A stretch of 64,000 bases of DNA, from NCBI RefSeq assembly GCF_900188385.1, contig NZ_FZOI01000006.1, positions 161,858 to 225,857 of the forward strand. The letters run 5' to 3'. Within the stretch, counting starts at the first letter, position 1. Every line of letters starts with the position of its first letter. The DNA is from Azospirillum sp. RU38E (GTDB lineage Bacteria; Pseudomonadota; Alphaproteobacteria; Azospirillales; Azospirillaceae). The notes beneath the pieces are model-generated. The model worked only from the letters and a program-made list of their open reading frames with translations. It had not been told where the DNA came from and did no database searches. This document shows, in pieces, positions 52,615 to 62,121 of the stretch. A program made the translations under genes and the position numbers.

Positions 52615-53788
52615 TGATCGATACCAGGGCCAGCAGGATGGAAACGACGATGCCGCCGACAAACAGCGCCAGCAGCAGGATCAGGGCCGGCTCCAGCAAA
52701 GCCAGGAAGCGCTTGATGGCGGTTTCCAGCTTGTCCTCATACATCTCCGCCAATTGTTCCAGCACCTCGGCCAGCCGGGCGCTCTGCTCGCCCACGCCGA
52801 TCAGGGTGACGGCCAGATCGGGCAGCGGGTGGCCCGGCGGCAGGGCGGCGGTCAGCCCGCGCCCGTCGCGCACCCCGTCGCGCATGGCAAGCAGGGTGGC
52901 GGACAGCACGCGGTTGCCCGCCATATCGGCTGCCAGTTCCAGGGCGCGCGGCAGGGCGACGCCGGCCCGCAGCAGCACCGACAGGCCGCGCGCCAGCCGG
53001 GCCAGCCCGGCCATTAGCACCATGCCGCCGACCAGTGGCAGGCGCAGCAAGGTGCGGTCGCGCCAGGGTGCCAGCCCCGGCCGCCGCCAGACCAGCCAGC
53101 CGCAAAGGCCCAGGGCCAGCAGCCCCGCCAGCGCCACATCGCCCCAGGCCAGCATGAAGCCGGACAGGGCCAGCACCAGTTCCGTCGCCGGCGGCAGGGC
53201 CTTGTGGGCATTGGCGAACAAGGGCGCGAATTGCGGCACCACATGCAGCAACAACAACATCAGGGAGCCGACGGCGACGAAACACAGTACCGCCGGATAG
53301 ATCAGGGCCGACGTGACGGCGCGTGTCACCCGCCGCTGCCGCTCCAGTAGTAAACAGAGCTGCTCCAATACCATATCCAGGGCACCGGCCCCTTCGCCGG
53401 CCCGCACCATGGCGGCGTAAAGCGGCGGGAAGCCGCCGGCCCGCGCCAGCGCCTCCCCCAGCCCCGCCCCGCCACGCAGCCGTTCCAGCGCCTCCCGCAG
53501 ACCGGGGCGCAAGGGTTGCGGGGCCAGCCCATCGGCCAGCAGGGCGAGAGCGCGTTCCAGCGGCAGCCCGGCCTTCAGCAACAGGCGCAGTTCCCGGCTG
53601 AACAGCAGCAGATCGCCCGCCCCCGGCCCGGAGGAGGTGATCAGCCGCCGCCCCACCGGGGCCACCTTCACCGGCAACCAGCCCTGGCCGCGCAGCCAAT
53701 CCAGCAGCGCGGCTGCATCGGCGGCCTGCCGCCGGCCGCTGCGTTGCTGCCCGCCGCCATCCAGCGCGGTATAGTGGAATTCCGGCAT
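52598..53788 (-). CDS. gspF: Type II secretion inner-membrane platform protein GspF
   Basis: The 396-residue protein contains two GspF domains: LLLFSRELRLLLKAGLPLER, AMVRAGEGAGALDMVLEQLC and VVPQFAPLFANAHKALPPAT in the first half, and RGLSVLLRAGVALPRALELA and VGEQSARLAEVLEQLAEMYE in the second. Three hydrophobic helices are visible. It forms the rotor of the pseudopilus assembly machine. It follows gspE by six bases. Confidence 0.94.
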   Translation of the reverse strand: MPEFHYTALDGGGQQRSGRRQAADAAALLDWLRGQGWLPVKVAPVGRRLITSSGPGAGDLLLFSRELRLLLKAGLPLERALALLADGLAPQPLRPGLREALERLRGGAGLGEALARAGGFPPLYAAMVRAGEGAGALDMVLEQLCLLLERQRRVTRAVTSALIYPAVLCFVAVGSLMLLLLHVVPQFAPLFANAHKALPPATELVLALSGFMLAWGDVALAGLLALGLCGWLVWRRPGLAPWRDRTLLRLPLVGGMVLMAGLARLARGLSVLLRAGVALPRALELAADMAGNRVLSATLLAMRDGVRDGRGLTAALPPGHPLPDLAVTLIGVGEQSARLAEVLEQLAEMYEDKLETAIKRFLALLEPALILLLALFVGGIVVSILLALVSINDLAF

Positions 53789-53794
53789 GGGCGG

Positions 53795-55480
53795 TCAGTC
53801 CCCCATCTCGGTCACGCGCGCCACCTCGGCAAAGCTGGTCAGCCCGGCCAGCACGCGGGACAGCCCGTGCTGGCGCATCGACCGCATCCCCGCCGCCCGC
53901 GCCGCCACCTCCAGCGCGCCGGTAGACGCCCGTTCCACCACCAGCCGGCGCAAGCCCTCATCCAGGCGCAGCATCTCAAAAATCCCGACGCGGCCGGCAT
54001 AGCCGGTGCCGCCGCAATGCGGGCAGCCGACCGGTCCCAGCAACAGCGGGGCTGCCGCCCCCGGTGCCAGCAACCCGGCATCGCGCAGGGCGGAAAGGGC
54101 CGCCGCGTCCGCCGGTTCCGGGGCCTTGCAGCGGGGGCAGAGCAGACGGACCAGCCGCTGCCCCACCACACCGCGCAGGGTGGAGGCGATCAGGAACGGC
54201 TCCACCCCCATTTCCAGCAGCCGCGTCACGGCCCCGGCGGCGGAATTGGTGTGCAGCGTGGTCAGCACCAGATGCCCGGTCAGGGCTGCCTGTACGGCAA
54301 TGTCGGCTGTTTCCGTGTCGCGGGTTTCGCCCACCAGAATGACATCCGGGTTCTGGCGCAGCATGGAGCGCAGCACGGTGGCAAAACCCAGCCCGATGGC
54401 GGGATGCACCTGTACCTGATTGACCCGCGCCATCTGATATTCCACCGGGTCTTCCACCGTCAGCACCTTGCGGGTGGCGGCATCGATCAGGCGCAGCGCG
54501 GCATAAAGCGTGGTGGTCTTGCCGCTGCCGGTGGGGCCGGTGACCAGCACCAGCCCGTGCGGGCTGGCCATCATCCGGCGCAACGCCGCCTCATCCGCCG
54601 CATCCAGCCCCAGGCCCGACAGTTCCATGGCCCCGACAGAACCATCCAGCACGCGGATCACCACGCTTTCACCATGCACCGTGGGCAAGGTGGAAACACG
54701 CAAATCCACCAGCCGCCCGCCCATGCGATGGCGTACCCTGCCATCCTGCGGCAAGCGGCGTTCGGCAATATCCAGACCGGCCAGAATTTTGATCCGGCTG
54801 ACCAGGGCGCGGGTCAGGCTGGGCGGCGGCGGCGGGCGGTTCTGCAGCACCCCATCGATGCGGTAGCGCAGCACCAGCGCATCGGCAAAAGGTTCGATAT
54901 GAATGTCGGAGGCGCGGGCCTTCACCGCCTCGTCAATCAGATGGGCCACCAGCCGTACCACCGGTGCCTCGCTGGCCTGATCCTTCAGCCGGTCCAGCGC
55001 TGCCTCTTCCAGCGCCTGATCGGCGGCGGCATCATCCAGGATACGGTCCAGGGCGCTGGCCCCCCCGCCATGGCGGGCCTGGAACGCCGCTTCCCATTCC
55101 GGTTGTGGCATGAAACAGAGCCGGGGCTGCTGCCCCAGCGTCAGTTCCACCGCATCCAGCACATCCGCCGCCACCGGATCGACGGCGGCCAGCAGCAGGC
55201 CGCTATCATCCAGCCCCACCGGCAACAGCCGGTGGGACAGCAGCCAATGCGGCGACAGGCCGGCACTGTCGGGCAGATCATCGGCCAGATCGTCGCCGCG
55301 CAGCAGCGGCACGCCATGATGGCGGGCCAGGGCGGCGGCCCGTTCCAACGGCGTGACCAGCCCAAGGTCCAGCAGCACCTGATCCGGCGCGCGCCCATCG
55401 GCCGCCGACAGGGCCAGCACCCGCTGACGCTCGCCATCGTCCAGGCGGCGCTCCGCCAACAGGATATCCAATATTGTCAT
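53795..55480 (-). CDS. gspE: Type II secretion ATPase GspE
   Basis: The 561-residue ATPase has N-terminal GspE domains (MTILDILLAERRLDDGERQR), Walker A GPTGSGKTTTLYAAL, an Asp box VEDPVEYQMARVNQVQV and Walker B LRQNPDVILVGETRDTETAD. A zinc tetra-cysteine motif (CPRCKAPE and, 30 residues later, CPHCGGTGYAGR) is also present. It powers pseudopilus growth. ATG 55480 begins the typical GspE start; longer in-frame starts (55528, 55570) are possible. Confidence 0.95.
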   Translation of the reverse strand: MTILDILLAERRLDDGERQRVLALSAADGRAPDQVLLDLGLVTPLERAAALARHHGVPLLRGDDLADDLPDSAGLSPHWLLSHRLLPVGLDDSGLLLAAVDPVAADVLDAVELTLGQQPRLCFMPQPEWEAAFQARHGGGASALDRILDDAAADQALEEAALDRLKDQASEAPVVRLVAHLIDEAVKARASDIHIEPFADALVLRYRIDGVLQNRPPPPPSLTRALVSRIKILAGLDIAERRLPQDGRVRHRMGGRLVDLRVSTLPTVHGESVVIRVLDGSVGAMELSGLGLDAADEAALRRMMASPHGLVLVTGPTGSGKTTTLYAALRLIDAATRKVLTVEDPVEYQMARVNQVQVHPAIGLGFATVLRSMLRQNPDVILVGETRDTETADIAVQAALTGHLVLTTLHTNSAAGAVTRLLEMGVEPFLIASTLRGVVGQRLVRLLCPRCKAPEPADAAALSALRDAGLLAPGAAAPLLLGPVGCPHCGGTGYAGRVGIFEMLRLDEGLRRLVVERASTGALEVAARAAGMRSMRQHGLSRVLAGLTSFAEVARVTEMGD

Positions 55481-55674
55481 CGGCCTTGAATCAGCATTGG
55501 CGGCGGATTTGCCGCGCTTGCCTTCCATATGACTTATTTCTGCAATGGTTTCGCGTCGTGTTTTTGACAAAAATATTACAGATGGCGCTTTGATTACAGA
55601 TTAATGACAGCCAAGAATAATCCTTGTCTTGATGCCGCCCCCGGCGGCACTTTCCGGCGCCACCAGATGCCGGG

Positions 55675-57837
55675 ATGATGATGCGCACCATTTCTTCTCT
55701 ACGGGCCGGGTTGCGGGCCGGTGCCAGCACCATGGCCCTTGTTCTGCTGCTCTCCGCCTGCGCCAGCCGCCAGGGGGAGGCGCCGCCGCCGCTGGCGCTG
55801 GATCATCTGTCGCTGGCAGCCCCCAAGGGCGGGGCGGAAGGGCCCGCGCCCAAACCGGTGACCAGCCACAGCAGCAGCACCGCCCCTTTGATCGTCAAGG
55901 GCAGCCGTCCGCCCGTGCCGGTGGCGGCCGATGAACTGGCCGTGCCGCCAGGGCCGGCACTGCATCTGCGCTTTACCGATGCGCCGCTGGCCCTGGTGGT
56001 GGATACGGTGCTGGGCGACATGCTGGGGATGGCGCACAGCATCTCCCCCGCCCTGCGCAACACGGTCAGCATTGACAGCGGCCGGGAACTCTCCCCGCGG
56101 GAGGCTTTGCGCCTGCTGGAAAATGTGCTGGCCGGCCAGGGGGCCGTGCTGGTGCGCGGCGGGGATGGCACGCTGGCCGTGCTGCCCCAGGCCGAAGCGG
56201 CGGGCAATGCCCGCACGCTGGGGCTGGCCAGCCCCAATGCCCCCGGTCTGGCGGTTTCCGTGCTGCCCCTGCGCCATGTCGCCCCGGATGTGGCGCAGGC
56301 GCTGGTGGCGCCGCTGGTGAAGAATGGCAGCGTCACCGCCGATCCGCGCCTGGGTCTGCTGCTGGTCAGCGGGCCGGCACCGGAGCGGCAGGCGGCGGCC
56401 GACCTGTTGCGCGGCTTTGATGTGGATTGGATGGCCGGCCGTTCCGCCGGCCTGTTCCCGCTGAGCCAGGCCAGCCCCGGCCCGCTGGTGCGGGAGCTGG
56501 AGGCGATTCTGGGCGCCCAGGGCGATGCCGACCCCAGCCTGCGTCTGCTGCCGGTGGAGCGGCTGAATGCGGTGCTGGTGATTGCCAGCGATGCCGCCCG
56601 GCTGGAAACGGCCGCCGGCTGGGTGCGCCGGCTGGATGGCGGCGACATGGATACCGCCCGGCTGCGCATTTTCAGCCTGACCCATGCCGACGCCACCCGT
56701 GTGGCCAAGCTGTTGAACCGGCTGTTCACCGGCACGGCGGCGGATACCACCGCACCCGCCATGAAGGCGATGCCGCTGCCATCCGTCAGCAGCAGCACCA
56801 CCAGCGGCAGCAGCGGGACGGGCAGCAGCAGTGCCGCCAGCGGCAACAGCACCGCCATGGCCGATAATGCCGCCCGGCTGTCGGCCATCAGCGCCGATGC
56901 CGGCGGGGCGGCCCCGCCGGAACCGGCGGCGGGCAGCGGCGATGATACCCCGCGCATCATCCCCGACCCGGCCAATAACAGCATCCTGGTCCATGCCAAG
57001 CCAAGGCAGGCGGAAATTATCGGGGAGGCGGTGGCCAAGCTGGACGTCGCCCCCTCCCAGGTGCTGATTGAGGCGACGATTGCCGAGGTCACCCTGAATG
57101 ATCAGCTGCGCTATGGGGTGCAGAGCTATTTCCGGGGCGATGGCGGCGATGTGCAGGGCGGCTTCACCCTGAATGATGCCAGCAGCAGCCTGCGCCCGAT
57201 CAGCAAGGTGCCCGGCTTCAATCTGGTGCTGTCCAGCAATGGCGATCCGCGCGTCGTGCTGTCGGCCCTGGATCAGGTCACCGATGTGCGCGTCATCTCC
57301 TCCCCCCAGGTGGTGGTGCTGGACAGCCAGGTGGCGCAGCTGCTGGTGGGCGACCGGGTACCGGTGCTGACCCGCACCACCCAGTCGGTGGATAATGCCA
57401 ATTCGCCCATCGTCAGCTCGGTGGATTATGTCAATACCGGCGTCATCCTGCGCGTGGTGCCCCGCATCAGCCAGAGCGGCAAGGTGACGATGGAGGTCTA
57501 TCAGGAAATCTCCAACGTTTCCGGCACGCGCAACAGCGGCAACCTGACGCCCACCATCTCGCAACGCCAGATCACCTCCAACGTGGCGGTGGATAGCGGG
57601 CAGACGGTGGTGCTGGGCGGCTTGATCTCTGAAACCCAGGAAAGCGGGCGCGACGGCATCCCGCTGCTCTCCTCCCTGCCGGGCGTGGGCGCGCTGTTTG
57701 GGGAAAAGCGCTCCACCAACACCCGCACCGAACTGATCGTCTTCATCACCCCGCGCGTCATCCGCGATGAGCATGAGGCCGAAGCGGTGACGGCCGAACT
57801 GATGACACGGCTGAAGGGGATTCAGCCACCTCGCTGA
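55675..57837 (+). CDS. gspD: Type II secretion outer-membrane secretin GspD (lipoprotein)
   Basis: The 720-residue secretin has lipobox LSAC (Cys29), so it may reach the outer membrane without a separate pilotin. N-domains follow (LHLRFTDAPLALVVDTVLGD, SVLPLRHVAPDVAQALVAPL), then a Ser/Gly-rich linker near residues 365-400. The secretin core has VLIEATIAEVTLNDQLRYGV, VISSPQVVVLDSQVAQLLVG and DSGQTVVLGGLISETQESGR. It is transcribed divergently from gspE and would share a promoter region with it (55481-55674). Confidence 0.95.
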   Translation: MMMRTISSLRAGLRAGASTMALVLLLSACASRQGEAPPPLALDHLSLAAPKGGAEGPAPKPVTSHSSSTAPLIVKGSRPPVPVAADELAVPPGPALHLRFTDAPLALVVDTVLGDMLGMAHSISPALRNTVSIDSGRELSPREALRLLENVLAGQGAVLVRGGDGTLAVLPQAEAAGNARTLGLASPNAPGLAVSVLPLRHVAPDVAQALVAPLVKNGSVTADPRLGLLLVSGPAPERQAAADLLRGFDVDWMAGRSAGLFPLSQASPGPLVRELEAILGAQGDADPSLRLLPVERLNAVLVIASDAARLETAAGWVRRLDGGDMDTARLRIFSLTHADATRVAKLLNRLFTGTAADTTAPAMKAMPLPSVSSSTTSGSSGTGSSSAASGNSTAMADNAARLSAISADAGGAAPPEPAAGSGDDTPRIIPDPANNSILVHAKPRQAEIIGEAVAKLDVAPSQVLIEATIAEVTLNDQLRYGVQSYFRGDGGDVQGGFTLNDASSSLRPISKVPGFNLVLSSNGDPRVVLSALDQVTDVRVISSPQVVVLDSQVAQLLVGDRVPVLTRTTQSVDNANSPIVSSVDYVNTGVILRVVPRISQSGKVTMEVYQEISNVSGTRNSGNLTPTISQRQITSNVAVDSGQTVVLGGLISETQESGRDGIPLLSSLPGVGALFGEKRSTNTRTELIVFITPRVIRDEHEAEAVTAELMTRLKGIQPPR

Positions 57838-57861
57838 GGTAGGGGGGCGCGCCCCGTCCCC

Positions 57862-58830
57862 TCACCCCGCCACCATCTTTTGATCAATCACCCCGAACGG
57901 TGCTGTGCCGTCGGGCAACAGCGCCGTCAGCCGCACCCGGTCACCAAAGCGCATATAGGGGGTCAGCGGCTGACCGGCGATCATCTCGATCGCCCGCCGT
58001 TCGGCGATGCAGGCCGAGCCGGCGGCAGGGTCGGCGTTGGAGACGGTACCTGAGCCGATGATAGTGCCGGCGGACAGTTTGCGCGTGCGGGTGACATGTT
58101 CGATCAGGCGATGGAAGCCGAAATCCATGTCCCCACCGTTGGGATGGCCGAACCATTCCCCGTTCCACGACATATGCAGCGGCAGATGCACCCGCCCGTC
58201 ACGCCAATATTCCCCCAGCTCATCCGGGGTGATGGCGACGGGGGCAAAGGTGGTGCTGGGTTTGGCCTGGACAAAGCCGAAGCCGCTCAGCATCTCCCGC
58301 GGGCCGAAGGCGCGCAGGCTGACATCATTCACCATGGTGATCAGCCTGATATGCCGTTCGGCATCACCGGCCCGGGTGCCCATCGGCACCGGGCCGGTGA
58401 TCACAGCGAACTCGCCCTCAAAATCAATCCCGTCCGCTTCGCTGGGCAGCGGGCTGTCATCCTGCGGCCCCAGGAAATCATCGGACGCCCCCTGATAGAC
58501 CAGGGGGATTTCGGTATCCACCCCCTTATCCAGCTTGAAGGCCTTGGCCATCAGGCGGGCATGGTTCAGGAAGCAGGAACCATCCAGCCATTGCGGCGCC
58601 CGTGGCAACGGCGCCATGGCCTGGGCCGGGTCGAAGGGCACACCCTGCACCCGCCCGCTTTCCAGCGCCTCGGCCAGATGGCGCAACGGGGCCTCGACAC
58701 TCTCCCATTGCCCCAGGGCCGACAGCAGGGTCGGGGCGATGCTGGCGGCATCAACGGCGCGCGACAGGTCGCGGCTGACGACCAGCAAGCGGCCATCGGG
58801 GGAACCATCACGCAGGGTGGCGAGTTTCAT
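57862..58830 (-). CDS. Fumarylacetoacetate hydrolase (FAH) family protein
   Basis: The 322-residue protein has the FAH-family metal-site stretch DGIDFEGEFAVITGPVPMGT, MVNDVSLRAFGPREML, KPSTTFAPVAITPDELGEYW and SAGTIIGSGTVSNADPAAGS. Family members cleave C-C bonds in beta-diketo acids or do related chemistry in aromatic breakdown. ATG 58830 overlaps the cyclase-family stop (ATGA). Co-expression with a cyclase-family hydrolase and a MarR regulator suggests catabolism of an aromatic or cyclic ketone compound. Confidence 0.88.
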   Translation of the reverse strand: MKLATLRDGSPDGRLLVVSRDLSRAVDAASIAPTLLSALGQWESVEAPLRHLAEALESGRVQGVPFDPAQAMAPLPRAPQWLDGSCFLNHARLMAKAFKLDKGVDTEIPLVYQGASDDFLGPQDDSPLPSEADGIDFEGEFAVITGPVPMGTRAGDAERHIRLITMVNDVSLRAFGPREMLSGFGFVQAKPSTTFAPVAITPDELGEYWRDGRVHLPLHMSWNGEWFGHPNGGDMDFGFHRLIEHVTRTRKLSAGTIIGSGTVSNADPAAGSACIAERRAIEMIAGQPLTPYMRFGDRVRLTALLPDGTAPFGVIDQKMVAG

Positions 58831-59609
58831 GATGTTTCTCCTGGCAGCAGGGCCACAGCCCGGCACCAGCCGGCGCTGGCCCGGGTGATCTTCACGGGAA
58901 AGCAGATGACATCAAAACCATGCGGCGGCAGGGCTTCCAGATTATGCAGCTTTTCCATCTGGAAATAGCCGATCTCCCGCCCGGCCTTGTGGCCTTCCCA
59001 GATGATGGAGGCATCGCCGCTCTGGGCAAAGCGCCGGGCCGTGTGGCTGAACGGCGCATCCCAGGACCAGGCATCGGTGCCCACCACCCGCACCCCCCGG
59101 CTGGTCAGGTACAAGGTTGCCTCCCGCCCCAGGCCGCACCCGCTATCCACATAATGCGGCCCGCCATAGGCGGCCGATGCCGCCGTGTTGACCAGCACAA
59201 TATCCAGTGGCTGCAGCACATGGCCGATGCGGTCCAGCTCGGCCGCCACCTCGGCCGCCGTGACGACATGGCCATGGGGCAGATGGCGGAAATCCAGCTT
59301 CACGCCGGGGCGGAAGCACCAGTCCAGCGGCGTCTGGTCGATGGTGGGGGCGGGTTCGCCCCCCGCCGTGGAATGATAATGCCAGGGGGCATCCATATGG
59401 GTGCCGCTATGGGTGGTCAGGGTGACATCCTCCACCGCCCAGCCCTCCCCGTCCGGCAGATCGGACGGGGCCAGACCGGGGAAGAAGGCGGCAATCGCCC
59501 CCGCCGTCTCCCCATGGGTCTGATAGGCAATCTTGGGCCGAAGCGGCGGCGGATCGGTGACAATGTCATTATCGATGGGGATCGACAGGTCAATGAAGCG
59601 GGGGCGCAT
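58827..59609 (-). CDS. Cyclase/kynurenine-formamidase-like hydrolase
   Basis: This 260-residue metal-dependent hydrolase has the family motif HSGTHMDAPWHYHS followed by the conserved second half (VVTAAEVAAELDRIGHVLQP, GTDAWSWDAPFSHTARRF). The cyclase family includes arylformamidases and lactone-forming enzymes. ATG 59609 follows GAGGAAG on the minus strand; a TTG at 59621 would overlap the receptor gene. It is coupled to the FAH gene downstream. Confidence 0.88.
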   Translation of the reverse strand: MRPRFIDLSIPIDNDIVTDPPPLRPKIAYQTHGETAGAIAAFFPGLAPSDLPDGEGWAVEDVTLTTHSGTHMDAPWHYHSTAGGEPAPTIDQTPLDWCFRPGVKLDFRHLPHGHVVTAAEVAAELDRIGHVLQPLDIVLVNTAASAAYGGPHYVDSGCGLGREATLYLTSRGVRVVGTDAWSWDAPFSHTARRFAQSGDASIIWEGHKAGREIGYFQMEKLHNLEALPPHGFDVICFPVKITRASAGWCRAVALLPGETS

Positions 59610-59617
59610 CGGCTTCC

Positions 59618-61954
59618 TCAATATTTCCAGTTCACCTGAACGCCGATCTTGCGCGGCTCGTTCAGGGCAGCGTTGGGCAGACCGAAGAAGGAGGTCACCT
59701 GGGAGAAGTGCCGCTCATCGCCGATATTCTGCACGAAGGCGGCCAGTTCCCAGTTGCTGTCCGCCGGTTTCAGGGCAATGCGCGCGTCCCAGCTGCTCCA
59801 GCCCTTGCCGCGATAGGTGGGCTTGTCCTGCTGCGTTTCCAGGAAGAAGACGCTGCTCTGATAGCGATAGCCCACCTGGGCCGACAGCGCGCCGACATCC
59901 AGTTCCCAATCCTGCCGCGCATTCAGGCTGAGCTGCCATTTCGGCGCGCGGGTCAGGCGGTTGCCGCTGATATCTTCCTTCACCACCGGCGGGTTGGTGC
60001 CGAAGACGAAGCTGTCCACCTGCACGGAGGAGACGGCACCCTTGTCAAAGGTGGCATCCAGATAGGCCAGATTGGCATCCAGACGCAGCCCTTCGGCCGG
60101 GTACCAGATGCTTTCAATCTCAAACCCCTGGGAGGTGGCGGCATCCGCCGTCTCAATCCCCACGCCACCGGTCGGCACCGGCGTGCGGACCTGCAGGTTG
60201 CGGTAATCATAATGGAAGGCGGCGAGGTTCAGACGCGCCGCCCCGTTCAGCAGGGTGGATTTCAACCCGCCTTCAAACGCCTCGATGGTTTCCGGCTTGA
60301 AGGCGGCATTCAGGCCGAAAGCGTTGAAGCCACCGCTCTTGAAGCCCTTGGAATAGCTGCCATAGGCCATCACATCGTCGCTGAATTTATATTGCAGCAC
60401 CGCGCGGGGCGAAAAATTGTTCCAGCTTTCCTTGGTGGTGAACAGCGGCGGGGCGGCCAGCGTGGCACCGGCGGCAAAGAAGGTGGGGCCGGGCGGGTCG
60501 AACTGGTTGAGCGTGGTGACCGTCTGGCTGTTGGTGAAATCCTTCTCCTCATGGCTGTAACGCCCGCCCAGCTTCAACGTCAGGGCCGGGGTCAGATCAT
60601 AGGAGGCATCGGCGAATAGCGCCCAGCTATCGGTTTTCTGATGGGCGTTGAAGGTCACCTGCGTCCCGGCACCGCCCGGCCCGGCCAGCCAGTTGCGGAT
60701 GCGGATAGGATCGATGCGGTTATCCTCGTGATAGAGGAAGGCACCCAGAATCCAGTCCAGGGCAGAGCCCTCGCCAGAGGACAGGCGCAGTTCCTGGGAC
60801 CATTGGCTGTCGATCAGGTGGCCGTCATTATCGCCGACATTGGGGATGGCGCCGCTGACAAAGGCCGGCAGCGGCGGGTTGACGGCCGTGCCGTCACTAT
60901 CCTGATAGCCCTTCAGATCCCATTCACGGTAGTTGGAGACACTGTTCAGCACCACGCTGTCCAGATCCCATTCCAGCTTCAGCGTGGCATTGCGACCGAT
61001 CACATCGGAATAGCTGGGGCGGTTCTGGGCAAAGCGGCTGTCATCCACCAGCGCATCCAGGCCAGGGCGCAGCGTATAGGGGCGAACAAGGTTGCTGCCC
61101 GCCGGGTTGGTCGCCGCATCGCGGAAGCCGGAAACATCGGCAATGGCGATGGTCGCCGGCTCCACATGGGATTTGATGAATTCGCCGATCAGGTCAACGG
61201 TCAGGGTGTCATTGGGCTTGGCACGCAGATAGAGGCGGCCGGTGAAGCTGTCACCACCACCCAGCCGGCCGCCGACACTGTTCTTGGCCCAGCCATCGCG
61301 GTCCGACCAGCCAAAGGCCGCCCGCGCCGTCAGGCTGGCATCATCATTCAGCGCACCGGAAACGGCACCGGTCAGCTTCTTTTCATCAAAGCTGGCATAG
61401 GAACTGTTGAGATAGGCCTGAAACTGCTCCGTCGGGGCGGCAGAGCGCAGCAGCACGGCACCCGCCGTGGAATTGCGGCCATATAACGTGCCCTGCGGCC
61501 CGCGCAGCACCTCCACCGAGCCGACATCCACCAGATCGGCCGTGGACATGCGCAGCCGGCCGACAAAGGCATCATCGACATAGGTGGCCACCGGTTCATC
61601 GGCAAAGACATTGCCGCCGCCATTGGCCCCGCCGACACCCCGGATCGACATGGGCGCCGAGCCGTAATTGACATTGGCCGCCACACTGAAACCCGGCACG
61701 GAGGCCGAGAGGTCTTCCAGCGTGCGGACATTATTTTCAGAGAGGCTGTCACCGCTGATCGCGGAGACGGCGACCGGCACATCCTGGATATTTTCCCGCC
61801 GCTTCTGCGCGGTGACAACGATCTCATCAATCATGCTGGCACCGGCCTGTTCCTGCGCCGTCGCCGGCAAGGCCAGGGCCGCCAGCGCCAATCCCGATGT
61901 GATGCAGAAGATCGCCCGCGGCCGCGCGCGGCCCGGTGAAAAATGGTTCATCAT
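59618..61954 (-). CDS. TonB-dependent outer-membrane receptor
   Basis: The protein has 778 residues. AGGGAGGA precedes two adjacent ATGs (61954 and 61951), and the signal peptide is AIFCITSGLALAALALPATA. The plug begins IDEIVVTAQKRRENIQDVPV, the TonB-box-like start typical of sphingomonad-style receptors. The barrel ends LNEPRKIGVQVNWKY. It probably imports the substrate of the cyclase and FAH enzymes encoded just downstream. Transcription would start at the palindrome shared with the MarR gene. Confidence 0.93.
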   Translation of the reverse strand: MMNHFSPGRARPRAIFCITSGLALAALALPATAQEQAGASMIDEIVVTAQKRRENIQDVPVAVSAISGDSLSENNVRTLEDLSASVPGFSVAANVNYGSAPMSIRGVGGANGGGNVFADEPVATYVDDAFVGRLRMSTADLVDVGSVEVLRGPQGTLYGRNSTAGAVLLRSAAPTEQFQAYLNSSYASFDEKKLTGAVSGALNDDASLTARAAFGWSDRDGWAKNSVGGRLGGGDSFTGRLYLRAKPNDTLTVDLIGEFIKSHVEPATIAIADVSGFRDAATNPAGSNLVRPYTLRPGLDALVDDSRFAQNRPSYSDVIGRNATLKLEWDLDSVVLNSVSNYREWDLKGYQDSDGTAVNPPLPAFVSGAIPNVGDNDGHLIDSQWSQELRLSSGEGSALDWILGAFLYHEDNRIDPIRIRNWLAGPGGAGTQVTFNAHQKTDSWALFADASYDLTPALTLKLGGRYSHEEKDFTNSQTVTTLNQFDPPGPTFFAAGATLAAPPLFTTKESWNNFSPRAVLQYKFSDDVMAYGSYSKGFKSGGFNAFGLNAAFKPETIEAFEGGLKSTLLNGAARLNLAAFHYDYRNLQVRTPVPTGGVGIETADAATSQGFEIESIWYPAEGLRLDANLAYLDATFDKGAVSSVQVDSFVFGTNPPVVKEDISGNRLTRAPKWQLSLNARQDWELDVGALSAQVGYRYQSSVFFLETQQDKPTYRGKGWSSWDARIALKPADSNWELAAFVQNIGDERHFSQVTSFFGLPNAALNEPRKIGVQVNWKY

Positions 61955-61990
61955 GTCCTCCCTGGTGCTGATCATTCATCCGCCAGCTAA

Positions 61991-62011
61991 ATAATGATAC
62001 TATATCATTAT
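61991..62011 (+). promoter_or_regulatory. MarR-type operator palindrome
   Basis: ATAATGATA, spacer CTA, TATCATTAT is a perfect 9-base inverted repeat between the divergent receptor and marR genes. Such AT-rich symmetric sites are typical MarR operators, so the MarR protein likely controls both directions. Confidence 0.75.
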
Positions 62012-62121
62012 TATTGAGTGTCAATAATCTCTGTGGCCCTTTTGCCTTATGGGCTTGCGCGCTGGCCGGACATGGGCTTGAAGGATGGGACCAGCAGGGT
62101 GGTCGGGTCGGAGAGAGCGGT

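Noticed and set aside
53516..55489. 657-codon plus-strand frame
   Set aside because: It is antisense to gspE and the gspF start; the composition is implausible.
55699..57774. 691-codon minus-strand frame
   Set aside because: It is antisense to gspD, whose secretin motifs are unmistakable.
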